64,000 nucleotides of DNA from Flavobacteriales bacterium (GTDB lineage: Bacteria; Bacteroidota; Bacteroidia; Flavobacteriales_G; Salibacteraceae): NCBI GenBank assembly GCA_003499525.1, contig DNTB01000041.1, positions 154,879 through 218,878 of the forward strand, given 5' to 3'. The translations under genes and the position numbers were made by a program. This document shows, piece after piece, positions 15,919-25,862 of this stretch. Position 1 is the first letter of the stretch, and every line of letters starts with the position of its first letter. The notes under the pieces are model-generated. The model did no database searches, was not told where the DNA came from, and saw nothing but the letters and a program-made list of their open reading frames with translations.

Positions 15919-18186
15919 TTAAGGCTCTTTCTTCAATTTCAGAAATACAGGTACATTTTCAATTGACGAGTTGTTGTGCAATACAATTCCAAATACCTGA
16001 ATATCAGCATATTCACTCACAATAAATTGTACTGTAACATTTAGACTCTCCCCGGGTTTTACCGTAATCGGCTCAACCATATGAAATCCCGGATGAGAAG
16101 ATGTAATCCCATCTATTGCCAATGTTGAGTCTCCTACATTGGCAATAGGGATTTTTAGTTCGACTATTGATCCAATCTCAGGGCCGCCAAGATCAAAAGC
16201 ATCATTTTCAAGGACGAGAACCGGGCCTTTGTAATCAGGGTTGATTTGTGAGACCCATACGATTTCAACTTTTCGTGATTTGGCCGCGTCATAGCTGTAA
16301 ATAGATTTGGTCCTTTCCTCCCACTGATCGTTGATCTTTCCCTCTGAGAAAAACTCACCATATGGTGTAGGAACCACATTTAGTTTACCCGAGTCCAAAA
16401 AGTTTCCGAGCTTTCCAGAGTTCCAATTCCGAATAAAATTCTCAATGGAAGCTATTCTTCGCTGAGCCAGTTTTTCATTGTATGATGTATTTCCTAAAGG
16501 ACTGGTATACCCTTTAATTCCAAGGTGAAATACATACCCCTTTGACAGATATATCAGGAGTGAGTCGCATAACTGATGAAGTGCCTCTACTCCAAATTGC
16601 ACCTCTTTATTGAAAAAAACATCTACCCAACCAGTCTCCCGGTTATGCCCCAAATACTCTTCCTGCGACTTGTAATACTCCCGGGTAAGATCAGCAAAGT
16701 TGGCTGAAGTAGTGCTAGATAAGCTTCCTGGGTTCGGCAAATTGTTCGCAAAATAAAGGGACAACGGGAGCATCTTTAATCCATCGAGCTTTTTTACCAG
16801 ATCATCGGATTGTTCAATAGCAAGGTCAGGAACTGTATCCATTTCGATTTTAACAGAATCCGGATATTCTATCAAATACACGTCATTACAACAGTTTTCG
16901 CCTTTAAGCGCATACCCTCCAGTTCTATTCGATACTATGGATCCCATGCTGACGGATGGATTATGAGAAAAATACAGGTCATTGACAGAACTATTTAATG
17001 GCCTTCCTGCATTTATCGGTTGGCCGAAATTTCCTGGACTTCCTTCTACAAAAAAAACATCATATCCTCCAAAGCCTTCGTGCCATTTACTGCTGAAATA
17101 AAGACGTTCGTTTTCTGAATCATAGAAGGGGGTTACTTCATCTTCGATACTATTTATAGATGAGCCCGCACTTCTTGGTCGTGTCAATTGGCCATCTGTC
17201 TTTATCTCGGAATACCAAATGTCCATTCCATTTCTCTCCTTGCGGTCAGAGGCAAAAAATAAGTACTCCTTCGCACCAATCCGCCCGACACTTGGATGCA
17301 AGGTGTTGAAATCAGCGTTATTGAAAAATGCTCCCAGATCTTCTGGTTCTGACCAGCCATCTTCAATTCTACTAATTCGAAAAATGCCACAAACATTTGA
17401 TTTACAAATTGTTATATAGTATTCATTTCTGGAATCCGGATTGGAAACTGACGAAACATAACTTAAAGGTTCTATCGAAACCTGCTCCTGACGAATGGAG
17501 AAAGGCTCTGATCTGAAATCTATCGAATAAAGTATTGTTTTAAACTGAAACTCCTTTTCCTTTATCAGTTTAGTGGTATTCGAATCATATCGGGCAGAAG
17601 TGATAAACATGGTGCTATCTTCTATGAAAACCGGACCGTATTCTGCATCAAATGAGTTAATTCCATAGCCAGCATTCTTAATTGACAGAGAATCTGTAGT
17701 ATGTCTGTTCATAAGTGCATATTCACAAGATTTCCTGCGCTGTGCAGAGATCTTCAACTTTCCTGTTTCATTAGCTCGGGGTTGCTCCTCAAACAGATTA
17801 AAGAATTCAATCGCTTTCTGGTACCTCGACAAATACTGATTCATCTCTCCAACATAAAATGAACTCAACACATAAGTGGACTCCCTATCTCTTTCCAAGA
17901 GAGCATGGTAGGCTCCCAGGGCCTTGTCGTAGTCTCCATTCAAACGATATGACTCCGCCAGACTCCAGAGCACCTCGAGGTTGGATGAGTCATTTTCAAG
18001 TGCCTTCGAAAAGTAATATGCAGCTCCGTAGAAGTCGCCCTCTTCGAGAGATTTATAGCCGTGCTTGTGCCACGGTCTTTCATTCTGAGCATTAAGGCAG
18101 CCTGCAATTAGTAAGACCACTACCAGCGAAAACAGGGTAGAATAATGTTGACTGAATATGGAAATCTTGATCAATTTATGAATCAC
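15919..18186 (-). CDS. OmpA-family protein with TPR, PD40-type repeats and a C-terminal DUF1573-like domain
   Basis: This 755-residue cell-envelope protein resembles the PorE/SprE-like proteins near T9SS components. A signal segment with a possible lipobox (LLIAGC) comes first. TPR-like repeats span about 45-140. Propeller-type PD40 repeats follow (ASDRKERNGMDIWYSE and FSSKWHEGFGGYDVFF, about 240-410). An OmpA-like peptidoglycan-binding region (about 530-640) includes GYTSPLGNTSYNEKLAQRR. Unusually the OmpA domain is internal, and about 95 residues resembling DUF1573/Ig-like domains follow it. It is the last gene of the operon with the giant T9SS protein and PorP, starting one base after the PorP stop. 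Confidence 0.8.
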   Translation of the reverse strand: MIHKLIKISIFSQHYSTLFSLVVVLLIAGCLNAQNERPWHKHGYKSLEEGDFYGAAYYFSKALENDSSNLEVLWSLAESYRLNGDYDKALGAYHALLERDRESTYVLSSFYVGEMNQYLSRYQKAIEFFNLFEEQPRANETGKLKISAQRRKSCEYALMNRHTTDSLSIKNAGYGINSFDAEYGPVFIEDSTMFITSARYDSNTTKLIKEKEFQFKTILYSIDFRSEPFSIRQEQVSIEPLSYVSSVSNPDSRNEYYITICKSNVCGIFRISRIEDGWSEPEDLGAFFNNADFNTLHPSVGRIGAKEYLFFASDRKERNGMDIWYSEIKTDGQLTRPRSAGSSINSIEDEVTPFYDSENERLYFSSKWHEGFGGYDVFFVEGSPGNFGQPINAGRPLNSSVNDLYFSHNPSVSMGSIVSNRTGGYALKGENCCNDVYLIEYPDSVKIEMDTVPDLAIEQSDDLVKKLDGLKMLPLSLYFANNLPNPGSLSSTTSANFADLTREYYKSQEEYLGHNRETGWVDVFFNKEVQFGVEALHQLCDSLLIYLSKGYVFHLGIKGYTSPLGNTSYNEKLAQRRIASIENFIRNWNSGKLGNFLDSGKLNVVPTPYGEFFSEGKINDQWEERTKSIYSYDAAKSRKVEIVWVSQINPDYKGPVLVLENDAFDLGGPEIGSIVELKIPIANVGDSTLAIDGITSSHPGFHMVEPITVKPGESLNVTVQFIVSEYADIQVFGIVLHNNSSIENVPVFLKLKKEP

Positions 18187-19173
18187 TTACAGATATTCAG
18201 GGCATGTTTTATAAAATTTTCTTTTCGGAAGGCCTCTATCGAAGATGTACATCACAGAAATCTCGAAACCTCCCCTATTCTGGGTAACAGCGCTGAGCCC
18301 GCTAATATTAAAATCATACGACAATCCAATACTCAATTTTTGCCAATCGACCCCGAGAAAAATAAATGCAGCGTCCTCAACCCTGGTCCAAACACCCGCA
18401 TGCAGCGCAGTATATTCCATGGAAGAGTTCTCGAGTATATATATTCCATTGAGCCCTGCAAGCCATTCCTTATTACTGGATTGATGTCGATATAGCATTC
18501 CCGGTTCAAGGCTCCATTTAGTAGTTATTTCAAATCGGTAAGTTGCATGATAATTCGTTCGAACATAGAGAAGTTCGTCTTCATTATAGAAACCCACATC
18601 TGGTTGGTTAATGTTATGCCATGAAACCCCAATTTTAAGCTCATTACCCCGCTTTGGTTGATATCGGTATAGAAAACCACCATTCAATGTGAAGTATGAT
18701 CTATTTGCATTGAGGCTCTGATCGTTAACGGCTCCATTCTGTTCAAACTTTAGTTGATCTCTGTCCAGCTGTCTGCTCATCAACCCGAATTGAAGGCCAG
18801 GAGCTATAGAATGGTTTCTCAATGATCCAAAATGAAAACTGTATGATGCCGAGATATTGAGATTAAAGGTACCCAGGTTTCCATCGCCAGCTCTATCATA
18901 GAACATATTTGCTCCTACTCCCAGGTTTCTGACATTCATAAAACTATTTGCATCTCCAGCGAGATTAATTGTTTCGAATGGCTTACTGATGGAACCCCAT
19001 TGAGTTCGGTATATCCCCATAACTCTATACCCTCCATCAAATACTCCGTTTAATGCGGGATTTAGGGTTGAAGGTGTTCGAAAAAACTGCGAAAAATGTA
19101 TGTCCTGAGCGGCCAGAATTAATGGCAACATAAGGAGAACGAGCACAATGGATATTTTCAATTGCCGAATCAT
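18187..19173 (-). CDS. PorP/SprF family type IX secretion membrane protein
   Basis: This 328-residue outer-membrane protein belongs to the PorP/SprF family, whose members help secrete or anchor the partner encoded next to them. A signal peptide (ending ...ILAAQ) is followed by the family opening DIHFSQFFRTPSTLNPALNG, which is diagnostic. The rest alternates strands as expected for a beta-barrel. Its start overlaps the stop of the giant upstream gene by 4 bases (ATGA), and the OmpA-like gene follows directly. This gene order, giant CTD protein then PorP/SprF, is common in Bacteroidota, and I infer that this copy handles the giant protein. Confidence 0.92.
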   Translation of the reverse strand: MIRQLKISIVLVLLMLPLILAAQDIHFSQFFRTPSTLNPALNGVFDGGYRVMGIYRTQWGSISKPFETINLAGDANSFMNVRNLGVGANMFYDRAGDGNLGTFNLNISASYSFHFGSLRNHSIAPGLQFGLMSRQLDRDQLKFEQNGAVNDQSLNANRSYFTLNGGFLYRYQPKRGNELKIGVSWHNINQPDVGFYNEDELLYVRTNYHATYRFEITTKWSLEPGMLYRHQSSNKEWLAGLNGIYILENSSMEYTALHAGVWTRVEDAAFIFLGVDWQKLSIGLSYDFNISGLSAVTQNRGGFEISVMYIFDRGLPKRKFYKTCPEYL

Positions 19174-22100
19174 CTAACCAAGGTTATATTGCCCTTCTTC
19201 CTAAAGTTTTGCCCATCGATACACGTCACCTCCAGCTCGTAAACGAAAACTGCCGGATTCAGTGGGTTACCCTCAAAAGTGCCGTCCCATTCACGAGGCC
19301 CGGTATCAGTGGAGAAAACCTGCTGACCCCAGCGATTATAAATACCCAAATTGTAATCCTGAACCACTTCTCCAGTAATTCTGAAAACATCATTCTCGCC
19401 ATCTCCATTGGGCGAAAAAGCATTGGGAATAGTAATGGTTTTTTCGTCACATTTTATTTCAAACACTTGAATATCAATAGTTTGTGTTGTTTTACATACT
19501 CTGAAAACAGGATCGATAAAAGTAACCGTATACGTTGTGCTTTCAGTGGGGGTGGCTTCCGGATGTGCTGAAGTCGGGTCCGATAGACTACCGGTAGGGC
19601 TCCAACTATAATCGAACATATCAGGTATTGCATGCAGTGTGGTAGAGCTACCCAACAGCAAGCTATCGTTATCAGAATAAACAGAAGTCTCTTCCGGTCT
19701 CAACGTAGAAACATTAATGAGAACTGAGTCGAGATAGACACATCCTGAGTCGTTGATACCCTGCACCTCAAATAGGGTGTTGACCTCAGGCCGGGCCAAG
19801 ACGATACTGGAATCCGATTGTGAAAGCAACCATTGAGCAGGAGACCATAAAAAGGCATACTCATTGTCGCTGACTTCAGAGGTGACCTGGAGAAGAATAG
19901 AATCGCCATAGCAGAGGAAAGTACTTTCGGAAATATTGAGTACCTCATCACTCTGAATAATCAGAGTGCTGTCGGTTTCCGTGCAGCCGCTTGAGGTAAT
20001 AACCTTGAAGAAAAACCAGGATTTGGGCCGATTCGTTACTACATTGGCAGTGCTATCTGCTGTGCTTGGGTTCAATGTATCTGTAAACGCACTACTGGAA
20101 GACCACTGGAATTCCGACCCGCTGCCATTACTTCTACCAACCAGAAATGCCTCCGGGTTATTACTACAAACCAAATATCTATCTGGCGATTGGGCAAAAA
20201 TGTATTCTGCCTTAATGATGTTGAAAATAGAATCGGTACACACATTTTGAACCACCAGAAGATAGGATGTATCGTTGAAAACTGTCGCATCTGGATCAGA
20301 AATAGTGCTATCACTCAAGCCCTCTGTGGGCCACCACGTATAGGTTGTTCCAGGTAAAGTATCGGGAGAAATTCCTATGGCAATATCCTGACCAAAGCAT
20401 GCCTCAAAAAGCTGAGAATAGGTGGTGTCCTCTCTCAATTGAAAGTACTTTACTATACTGTCTGATTGTATGCATACTCCACTATCCGACAACAGCAGAA
20501 ATACTCTCGCAAATCCAGCATTAGTAAAGATAGTTGAAGGATTTTGCTCCGTGCTTTTCGTACCGTTTCCAAAATCCCAGAGATAATTAGTATTGAACAG
20601 AGTATCCGATGTATTCGTAAAGCCAGCAGTATCAGGCACACACACAACTGGTGGAGCAATGAAGTCTGCGCGAATAGGATTGAGCCAATCATACACCCCG
20701 ATCGAAAGCTTATTGGTAGCAACACAAAGTCTATCAGATTCTGTTCTCAGGTAAAGTGCCGTAACGGTATCAGACACTTGTAATGAGAAGGTACTGTCCT
20801 GATAATTAGTGTTTAAAGTATCACTGAAATTGGAGTCCGAGGAAAAATACCAATTAGAAGCAGTTCCACCCGATGAACCCCATACAAAGGCCTCCATGTC
20901 GTAACTGCACGTAAGAGTATCTCCTGAAATATTGGCATAAATCGAATCTACTTTTACAGACTGATACACCGAATCAAAACAAACTCCATTGTTAATCACC
21001 AAAAGGTAATCAATGTCTCCCGGCGGGTTACAAATCGGATTGCTGGCCGCAGGATCAGAAAGAAAACTTGTGGGAAACCATTGATATGAAAGATCCGGAT
21101 TGCCTGCAAATCCAACATTCGTTCCGACACCCTCACATGACAATGCGGTATCCAAAGTATAAGAGGTGTCGGATAAGACCGTCAGGAATCTGCGGCTTGT
21201 ATCTGACAAATTGCAACTTAACGAATCGTAAACCGCGAGAGTAATCTCATAGGTGCCTGCCCGAAAATAAGTGTGCACAGGCTCGAATAGTGTTGAAGTG
21301 CTCCCGTCGCCAAAATCCCATAGATATTGAGTTGCCCCCTGCTCGAGGCTCAGGTTATTAAACTTAATTGGAGTAGAATCACAAACTGAAGTTTGAACAA
21401 AAAAATCTGCGACCACGGTTGGCAATAAAAAGTCCATTTTAAATACCGCCAGGTTACACCTCGACCCCTGTGTAGCACCATTATTAGCCGAGAAGACCGT
21501 GGAATCCGGATATGTAGGGAAATCGCTTGTTCCCCCACAGCCGGCGCAGACAGCCTGATAAATTTTTCCCTTTTTGTCAAACCTGCTGGTACCTCCATCT
21601 ACATGCTCCTGTGCTGAGCCCCCCATAAAAGTAGCATAGGAAATAGCTGAGGCATCGTCGAGCATTACCATAAGGTAAAAGTCATTGCTGTCCGTCGTTC
21701 CCTGAAAGGGATTTCCTGCGGTATCAAGGCCACCAGTGGATAGCGGATGGTATACAGAAAAAGAGAGGTCACTCCCCCACCCGCTGATGTATACCGAATT
21801 GCACAGATCTACAAGGAAGGCAGTAGGCGAGATATCGGGATCGCCATCCCCTGATCCAAACCTCGTGGACCAGATAACACTATCCAATTGCGGAGATAAT
21901 TTGGAAATAAACTGGCCACCATCAGGCTCATTGTAAGCCGCATTGCTGACCAGTGCCCCTGAAAAACCCGAAGTCTGACCGAAAAGATAAACGTTATCCG
22001 CGCGATCTGCTTCTACAAAAAAGGACTGGTCGTAGGCTGAAGTTCCATAGTAGGTGCTGGAAATCAATGCAGACCCGTCCGATGAAATATGGCTAACAAA

Positions 22101-23729
22101 ACCGTCTATTCCTCCATTCTTTAGATTGTGAAGTGCGCCGGGGGTTGTAGGAAATCCTTGTGATAAAGTTCCCCCAGTGACGTAAATGTTCTGATCAGTA
22201 TCCAGGGCGATGGAAAAAACAGCATCCTCTTGAGCACCTCCCAGATAATTGGTCCATTTCAGATTGGTGAGGTTGTGATTCAGCTTGTAAAGAATTCCGT
22301 CGAGGTCGCTCGGAGGGCCAGGTTTGGTAGTTTGAAAACCTACACCAGAAATCGGGTTATTTGCAGATCTCGTGCAGCTTGCGACATAAACATCTCCGAA
22401 GTCATCCACGAGTATTTCGCCCCTGACTTCATCTGCATAATTGAAAACTAATCCACCTTCATTAATTCCTTCATTTCCAGTTCCACCCAAAAAAGTAGAA
22501 TTTATAAGGTTATTTCCTGAAGGATCGAACATGGTCACCACTATATCCGAACCATTGTTGTAAAGTACTCCAATGTTGTTTTTTAAATCGATAGGTGTGA
22601 CATTGGCAGGGTCGTAATTAAATGCTGTATCAAAAGCTCCAGGTGTAGAGGGATAGTCGAAAGAAGTAGTAGTACCCATTACATATAGTTCATTGAACTT
22701 GCTCACTACAAGGCTGTGCGGGAGCTCATCACTTGTCCCTCCGAGATATGTGGAATACAACAAGTACGTCCCCGAAGTATCCCATTTCGTAATGGCGATA
22801 TCTGTACCCGTACCTGTGGTCCCTCCATTCCAGGTTGACTGGTACGCTCCTAATGTAGTTGGATATCCAATTGAAAATGTGGTGCTGGCGGAGTATAAAT
22901 AACCAAACTGATCATAAGCAGCGCTATAGCCAAAATTGTTTGCGGTAGATCCTGAATACGAGGAAAAAATCAAAACAGGATCTATAATTAACTGATTTTC
23001 TGAACTGTAACGATCAAGAATCTCATAGGACAACTGTTCATCCTCCAGCTTATATCTTACCCCAAGAGATTTTTGATCACTCCCTTGTTTTTGAAAGCAA
23101 ATCGGTTCTTCTTCAACAATTTCATTCAAACTTGTGCGCGCTTTGAGAGCTCGATTTTCAATGGACAGGTCATCAAGCCCCTGGTATCTAATTCTTATCA
23201 AAGATGGGTTGGCTCCCGGATGAACAATATATTCGGTTTTAAGCCCCCCAGCAGGGTTCTGAGAAATTCGAAAGTCGATCCCAGGATAAAGGTTTTTGTA
23301 CAACACCCCTTTAAAAACCTCAACATTGCTTGCCCATTGAGTTGGGTCAGACCCGAGATAATAATTTAAGTGGTGTTTAAACTTCGACTCTCCAATCACC
23401 TGCACATCTGGTGAACTTCCTTCAAATGAGGCCTGGTAGGAATGAAACTTCAATGGCTCCTCCTGGAAAAGGTCGGGATCATGTGAATGATTATGTGAAG
23501 CTAACCTATGATCATAAAAATGATAGGTAAGTGCATCTTTCTCAATGAACAATGCACCTTGCGGAATATCCACTCTAAACAAAACCTGATTTTCGAACTG
23601 TCCTTGGTTTTGCACAAACTGATAACCAAGCCCAGTAGACTTTCCGTCTTGCGCAAATAAAGATTCACCGGTAAGTGCAAAGGCGGTAACCAGGAATATT
23701 AAACCAATCCTTTTTATCAAACAGCACAT
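19170..23729 (-). CDS. Giant surface protein with SBBP-type propeller, PKD domains and gliding-motility (type B) C-terminal domain
   Basis: This 1519-residue protein is exported by the type IX system and probably acts as a cell-surface adhesin. A signal peptide ends near ESLFAQ (26). An N-terminal domain beginning YQFVQNQGQFENQV precedes a long stretch of SBBP-type beta-propeller repeats (about 250-760). PKD domains lie near 790-870 (WDFGDGSTS) and 1040-1110 (WDFGNGTKS), with Ig-like regions between and after. The last 90 residues are a gliding-motility-type C-terminal domain (PNAFSPNGDGENDVF, YNRWGQQVF). It leads a three-gene operon with PorP/SprF and the OmpA-like protein. The divergent neighbour starts about 215 bases away. 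Confidence 0.9.
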   Translation of the reverse strand: MCCLIKRIGLIFLVTAFALTGESLFAQDGKSTGLGYQFVQNQGQFENQVLFRVDIPQGALFIEKDALTYHFYDHRLASHNHSHDPDLFQEEPLKFHSYQASFEGSSPDVQVIGESKFKHHLNYYLGSDPTQWASNVEVFKGVLYKNLYPGIDFRISQNPAGGLKTEYIVHPGANPSLIRIRYQGLDDLSIENRALKARTSLNEIVEEEPICFQKQGSDQKSLGVRYKLEDEQLSYEILDRYSSENQLIIDPVLIFSSYSGSTANNFGYSAAYDQFGYLYSASTTFSIGYPTTLGAYQSTWNGGTTGTGTDIAITKWDTSGTYLLYSTYLGGTSDELPHSLVVSKFNELYVMGTTTSFDYPSTPGAFDTAFNYDPANVTPIDLKNNIGVLYNNGSDIVVTMFDPSGNNLINSTFLGGTGNEGINEGGLVFNYADEVRGEILVDDFGDVYVASCTRSANNPISGVGFQTTKPGPPSDLDGILYKLNHNLTNLKWTNYLGGAQEDAVFSIALDTDQNIYVTGGTLSQGFPTTPGALHNLKNGGIDGFVSHISSDGSALISSTYYGTSAYDQSFFVEADRADNVYLFGQTSGFSGALVSNAAYNEPDGGQFISKLSPQLDSVIWSTRFGSGDGDPDISPTAFLVDLCNSVYISGWGSDLSFSVYHPLSTGGLDTAGNPFQGTTDSNDFYLMVMLDDASAISYATFMGGSAQEHVDGGTSRFDKKGKIYQAVCAGCGGTSDFPTYPDSTVFSANNGATQGSRCNLAVFKMDFLLPTVVADFFVQTSVCDSTPIKFNNLSLEQGATQYLWDFGDGSTSTLFEPVHTYFRAGTYEITLAVYDSLSCNLSDTSRRFLTVLSDTSYTLDTALSCEGVGTNVGFAGNPDLSYQWFPTSFLSDPAASNPICNPPGDIDYLLVINNGVCFDSVYQSVKVDSIYANISGDTLTCSYDMEAFVWGSSGGTASNWYFSSDSNFSDTLNTNYQDSTFSLQVSDTVTALYLRTESDRLCVATNKLSIGVYDWLNPIRADFIAPPVVCVPDTAGFTNTSDTLFNTNYLWDFGNGTKSTEQNPSTIFTNAGFARVFLLLSDSGVCIQSDSIVKYFQLREDTTYSQLFEACFGQDIAIGISPDTLPGTTYTWWPTEGLSDSTISDPDATVFNDTSYLLVVQNVCTDSIFNIIKAEYIFAQSPDRYLVCSNNPEAFLVGRSNGSGSEFQWSSSSAFTDTLNPSTADSTANVVTNRPKSWFFFKVITSSGCTETDSTLIIQSDEVLNISESTFLCYGDSILLQVTSEVSDNEYAFLWSPAQWLLSQSDSSIVLARPEVNTLFEVQGINDSGCVYLDSVLINVSTLRPEETSVYSDNDSLLLGSSTTLHAIPDMFDYSWSPTGSLSDPTSAHPEATPTESTTYTVTFIDPVFRVCKTTQTIDIQVFEIKCDEKTITIPNAFSPNGDGENDVFRITGEVVQDYNLGIYNRWGQQVFSTDTGPREWDGTFEGNPLNPAVFVYELEVTCIDGQNFRKKGNITLVR

Positions 23730-23943
23730 TGTCCTTTATTATGACGCATCAGAATAGCAAAGGTTGTTGCGTATGTCTACTTCAAGGCGAGAATAAAAAT
23801 CATTCTCAACTAACACTTTGAACCATGTGGAAACACCCTTCATACTTCCTTAAAAATAACAACCGAATATAGAACGATTGACCGTAATCCATACTAATCA
23901 AACATTCTATCCTGACCTGTTCAATTTTCTATATTTGGCGGCT

Positions 23944-25191
23944 ATGTCAGGATCCTCAGAATCAACAGCCTTAATTACCAATGACGCCATTGTCCTTGGC
24001 CTTCTCATCTCTTTACTCGCAGTAGTTTTTTATACCAGCTCGAGCCAGAAGCCTTATTTCAAGAAGTTTTACAGAATCTTCCCAATGCTTTTGATGTGTT
24101 ATTTCCTGCCATCCTTGCTCACTACATTCGGAGTGGTAGACCCGGGTCAGTCAAATCTTTACTACGTAGCAAGCCGGTATTTCCTGCCTGCCAGTCTGGT
24201 GCTGCTAACCCTAAGTATTGATTTAAAAGAGATCTTCAAACTTGGGCCAAAAGCACTAATTATGTTTTTTACGGGAACCGTGGGTGTTGTATTCGGTGGG
24301 CCTTTGGCAATACTGATCACGTCCTTGTTTAACCCCGAACTGGTGAGTGGTGATGTGTGGCGAGGTTTTACAACTGTTGCTGGCAGTTGGATTGGTGGTG
24401 GGGCAAATCAGGCTGCCATGTACGAAATATTTGAGGTGAAAGATGATCTTTTTTCGATTATGATAACGGTGGATGTCATTGTTGCTGAAATATGGATGGC
24501 TTTCTTACTGCTGGGGGTTGGGCGTCACCGCGAAATCGATAAAAAATTCAAAGCTGATGCTTCGGCTGTCGATGAGTTACAACATAAAATGCACGAGTTT
24601 AGTCAGCGTCATGCAAGAATTCCAACACTTACCGATATAACAGTTATACTTGCTTTTGGCCTTGGTGCAACCGGGGTAGCACATTTTTTATCAGCCCAAA
24701 TCGTCCCGTTCATAGAAGCCAATGCCCCCTTTCTCGAACGTTTCAGTCTAACCTCCGGATTCTTCTGGCTGATTGTTATCGCCACTACCATAGGGGTTAT
24801 TCTGTCTTTCACCAAAATAAGAAAATATGAAGGTGCCGGTGCATCAAGAATTGGGAGTCTGTTTATCTATTTTCTCGTAGCTACCATCGGAATGAAAATG
24901 AACATCACGGAAATATTCAGCAATCCAGGACTGTTTCTGGTAGGAGGTATATGGATGGCTATTCATGTCGGATTGCTTCTTCTGGTTGGCAAACTCATCA
25001 GAGCTCCATACTTCTTTCTTGCAGTGGGCAGCAAAGCCAATATCGGCGGTGCAGCATCTGCCCCCGTTGTAGCTGCTGCTTTTCACCCATCACTCGCACC
25101 TGTCGGAGTTCTTCTGGCCGTTCTTGGCTATGCCCTGGGCACCTATGGAGCATGGCTGAGTGGAATCATGATGCAGGCTGCGGCGCCCTAA
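23944..25191 (+). CDS. DUF819 family membrane protein
   Basis: This is a polytopic inner-membrane protein of the DUF819 (YjcL-like) family, whose transport role is not established. I prefer the ATG at 23944 (415 residues), which precedes the first helix. A TTG at 23878 would add 22 residues with no homology I can recognise. About ten or more hydrophobic helices are visible. Conserved-looking segments are AGSWIGGGANQAAM in the middle and GSKANIGGAASAPVVAAAF near the C-terminus, both glycine-rich and likely functional. A TATATTTG motif ends only 6 bases before the ATG, which would give a nearly leaderless mRNA if it is a promoter. Confidence 0.8.
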   Translation: MSGSSESTALITNDAIVLGLLISLLAVVFYTSSSQKPYFKKFYRIFPMLLMCYFLPSLLTTFGVVDPGQSNLYYVASRYFLPASLVLLTLSIDLKEIFKLGPKALIMFFTGTVGVVFGGPLAILITSLFNPELVSGDVWRGFTTVAGSWIGGGANQAAMYEIFEVKDDLFSIMITVDVIVAEIWMAFLLLGVGRHREIDKKFKADASAVDELQHKMHEFSQRHARIPTLTDITVILAFGLGATGVAHFLSAQIVPFIEANAPFLERFSLTSGFFWLIVIATTIGVILSFTKIRKYEGAGASRIGSLFIYFLVATIGMKMNITEIFSNPGLFLVGGIWMAIHVGLLLLVGKLIRAPYFFLAVGSKANIGGAASAPVVAAAFHPSLAPVGVLLAVLGYALGTYGAWLSGIMMQAAAP

Positions 25192-25203
25192 TTATTAGTG
25201 TTT

Positions 25204-25219
25204 TTACCCTTTTGGGTAA
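25204..25219 (+). promoter_or_regulatory. Palindromic operator candidate 1 (upstream of TetR)
   Basis: The 16-base inverted repeat TTACCC-TTTT-GGGTAA has perfect 6-base arms. An identical-arm copy lies with its centre 63 bases downstream (about six helical turns). Its position between the DUF819 stop and the TetR gene suggests an autoregulatory TetR operator. Confidence 0.6.
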
Positions 25220-25266
25220 TTTTTTTGTGAATTTCATTTCTTTTATTCTAAAATGTTGTTCTTTTG

Positions 25267-25282
25267 TTACCCAAATGGGTAA
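25267..25282 (+). promoter_or_regulatory. Palindromic operator candidate 2 (overlaps the TetR start codon)
   Basis: The inverted repeat TTACCC-AAAT-GGGTAA has the same arms as the upstream copy. The TetR ATG (25275-25277) lies inside the palindrome, so the first codons ATG GGT AAA form half of the site. Binding here would block transcription or early elongation of the efflux operon. Confidence 0.6.
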
Positions 25283-25862
25283 ATCAGAGATTACAAAGGA
25301 TAAGATTCTCAACTCGGCGGCAGAAATATTTCTGAAAGAAGGATTTTCTGGAGCTACCATGAGGCAGGTATCCGATGCTGCGGGAGTAAACAAAGGGTTG
25401 CTCCACTATTACTTCAAAACAAAAGAAAACCTGTTTGTGGAAGTATTCAGAAGAACGGTAGGTTCATTTTATTTAGACGTGCAGGGAATGTTGCAGGATG
25501 AGCAAATGAGCACCGATGACAAAATCGGGTCACTCGTCGACCGATATTTTGATATGCTTTCAAGTAACCCCAAATTACCTGTTTTCCTGGTCTCAGAAAT
25601 TCATAAAAACCCCGCACTCGTTGCAGAATTTCAGGTCCAATCCTTTATTTTTTCAACACTAACATCCATGAGCAGCTTGGGAATAGATCAGAAAGAAGCC
25701 TTTCAGATTCTGCTCAGCATTATATCCTTAAGCATATTCCCATTTATGATGTCTCCACTTATTCATCATTTTGCCGCAAATATGGAGCAGCCTCCTGCTG
25801 AACTAGTTCAGTCTCGGAAAAAACACATTAAAAAACTGATTATCAATTACATAAAGGAATGA
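25275..25862 (+). CDS. TetR family repressor of the efflux operon
   Basis: This 195-residue regulator has an N-terminal TetR helix-turn-helix (about residues 8-52, with the recognition part AGVNKGLLHYYFKTKENLF). The C-terminal ligand-binding domain is all helical and variable. I chose the ATG at 25275 because MGKSEITKDKILNSAAEIF is the typical TetR start; longer in-frame extensions run back into the DUF819 gene. It overlaps the TolC-like gene by 4 bases (ATGA), so it is the first gene of the export operon it very likely controls. Two matching palindromes flank or cover its start. In E. coli the related ybhGFSR genes are controlled by the TetR protein CecR. Confidence 0.88.
   Translation: MGKSEITKDKILNSAAEIFLKEGFSGATMRQVSDAAGVNKGLLHYYFKTKENLFVEVFRRTVGSFYLDVQGMLQDEQMSTDDKIGSLVDRYFDMLSSNPKLPVFLVSEIHKNPALVAEFQVQSFIFSTLTSMSSLGIDQKEAFQILLSIISLSIFPFMMSPLIHHFAANMEQPPAELVQSRKKHIKKLIINYIKE

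Noticed and set aside
23730..23943. Divergent gap upstream of the giant T9SS gene and the DUF819 gene searched for regulatory sites
   Set aside because: Apart from the TATATTTG near the DUF819 start I found no inverted repeat or strong promoter pair.
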